This document shows positions 63,750-64,000 of a DNA stretch of 64,000 nt, piece by piece. Made by a program: the position numbers and the translations under genes. Below the pieces are notes generated by a model, which was not told the origin of the DNA, ran no database searches, and was given only the letters and a program-made list of their open reading frames with translations. How positions within the stretch are numbered: the stretch's first letter is position 1; every line of letters starts with the position of its first letter. Origin of the DNA: Mariniflexile maritimum (GTDB lineage Bacteria; Bacteroidota; Bacteroidia; Flavobacteriales; Flavobacteriaceae); NCBI RefSeq assembly GCF_009746565.1, contig NZ_WRPN01000002.1, forward strand, positions 372,001 through 436,000. Reading direction: 5' to 3'.

Positions 63750-64000
63750 TACTATATGTAAATCTCAAGAATGTTGATGGAGCGCGATTTTCGCAATCGT
63801 TTTCGTTTGAAACTACTTGAAAATCAGTAATAAAACCTTTTTTTTGTTTTGATGATAATGTAAAGAATTAGCATAATTATTTATTAACACGTAATTTTTT
63901 ATGAATTGGTATTGTTAAATTGATAATTCTTTGTGCTTTACCGCTTTAAAGGTTAGTTACTGAAAAATTGTTTCATAAATTTGTGGCACAAAACAACACA

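Overview
The window looks like a chromosome segment of a Flavobacteriaceae bacterium (Bacteroidota), probably marine. Evidence: AT-rich DNA; promoters of the TAnnTTTG (-7) / TTTG (-33) type with few strong Shine-Dalgarno sequences; SusC/SusD pairs; a type IX secretion sorting domain; DUF6089, 2TM and tandem Skp genes typical of this family; and dispersed intergenic repeats of a kind I recognise from flavobacterial genomes. No species can be named from the sequence alone.

Layout. 1-16200 is mostly housekeeping: trigger factor (cut by the window edge), a small membrane protein, a methyltransferase, an alpha/beta hydrolase with pdxJ, a CBS protein with nadK, an envelope operon (DUF6089 - uppS - bamA - two Skp-like chaperones - murI), a TrmH-type methylase, mutS, and tRNA-Gly/tRNA-Leu. 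16470-29550 is an alpha-glucan (starch) utilisation locus on the minus strand: SusC, SusD, SusE-like, GH13 amylase, GH97 alpha-glucosidase, then a secreted T9SS starch-binding-like gene that has been broken by a roughly 640-bp fragment of apparently phage DNA. A divergent SusR-like membrane regulator lies upstream of SusC. 29900-36280 holds an S1 sulfatase and a glycerol block (DeoR-type repressor, glpD, glpK, glpF). 36400-49060 is a second polysaccharide locus for a beta-glucan: a propeller/Y_Y_Y/HTH regulator, SusC, SusD, a lipoprotein that fuses a glycerophosphodiester phosphodiesterase (GDPD) to a GH16 laminarinase-type glucanase, an EEP-family phosphohydrolase and a GH3 glucosidase. 49380-54940 is a xylose operon (GntR-type regulator, xylB, xylA, xylE). 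55000-64000 returns to housekeeping: waaA, a DegT aminotransferase with galE, lspA, fabD, a hexapeptide acetyltransferase with an FAD dehydrogenase, a 59-residue Cys/His protein and a 2TM-dihydrofolate reductase fusion.

How it fits together. The most interesting part is 29900-49060. A GDPD domain fused to an intact GH16 domain, sitting in a SusCD locus just downstream of glpD-glpK-glpF on the same strand, suggests that the substrate may be a beta-glucan carrying phosphoglycerol substituents. The GH16 and GH3 activities would give glucose, and the GDPD (perhaps with the EEP enzyme) would give glycerol phosphate or glycerol for the glp genes. This is inference from domains and gene order. The sulfatase promoter and the glp promoter share a TTTCG-N5-TTTCG element in the same position over the -33 box, which hints at co-regulation.

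Limits: no database search or structure prediction was run. Domain names rest on motifs read by eye, and promoter calls rest on matches to the Bacteroidota consensus.
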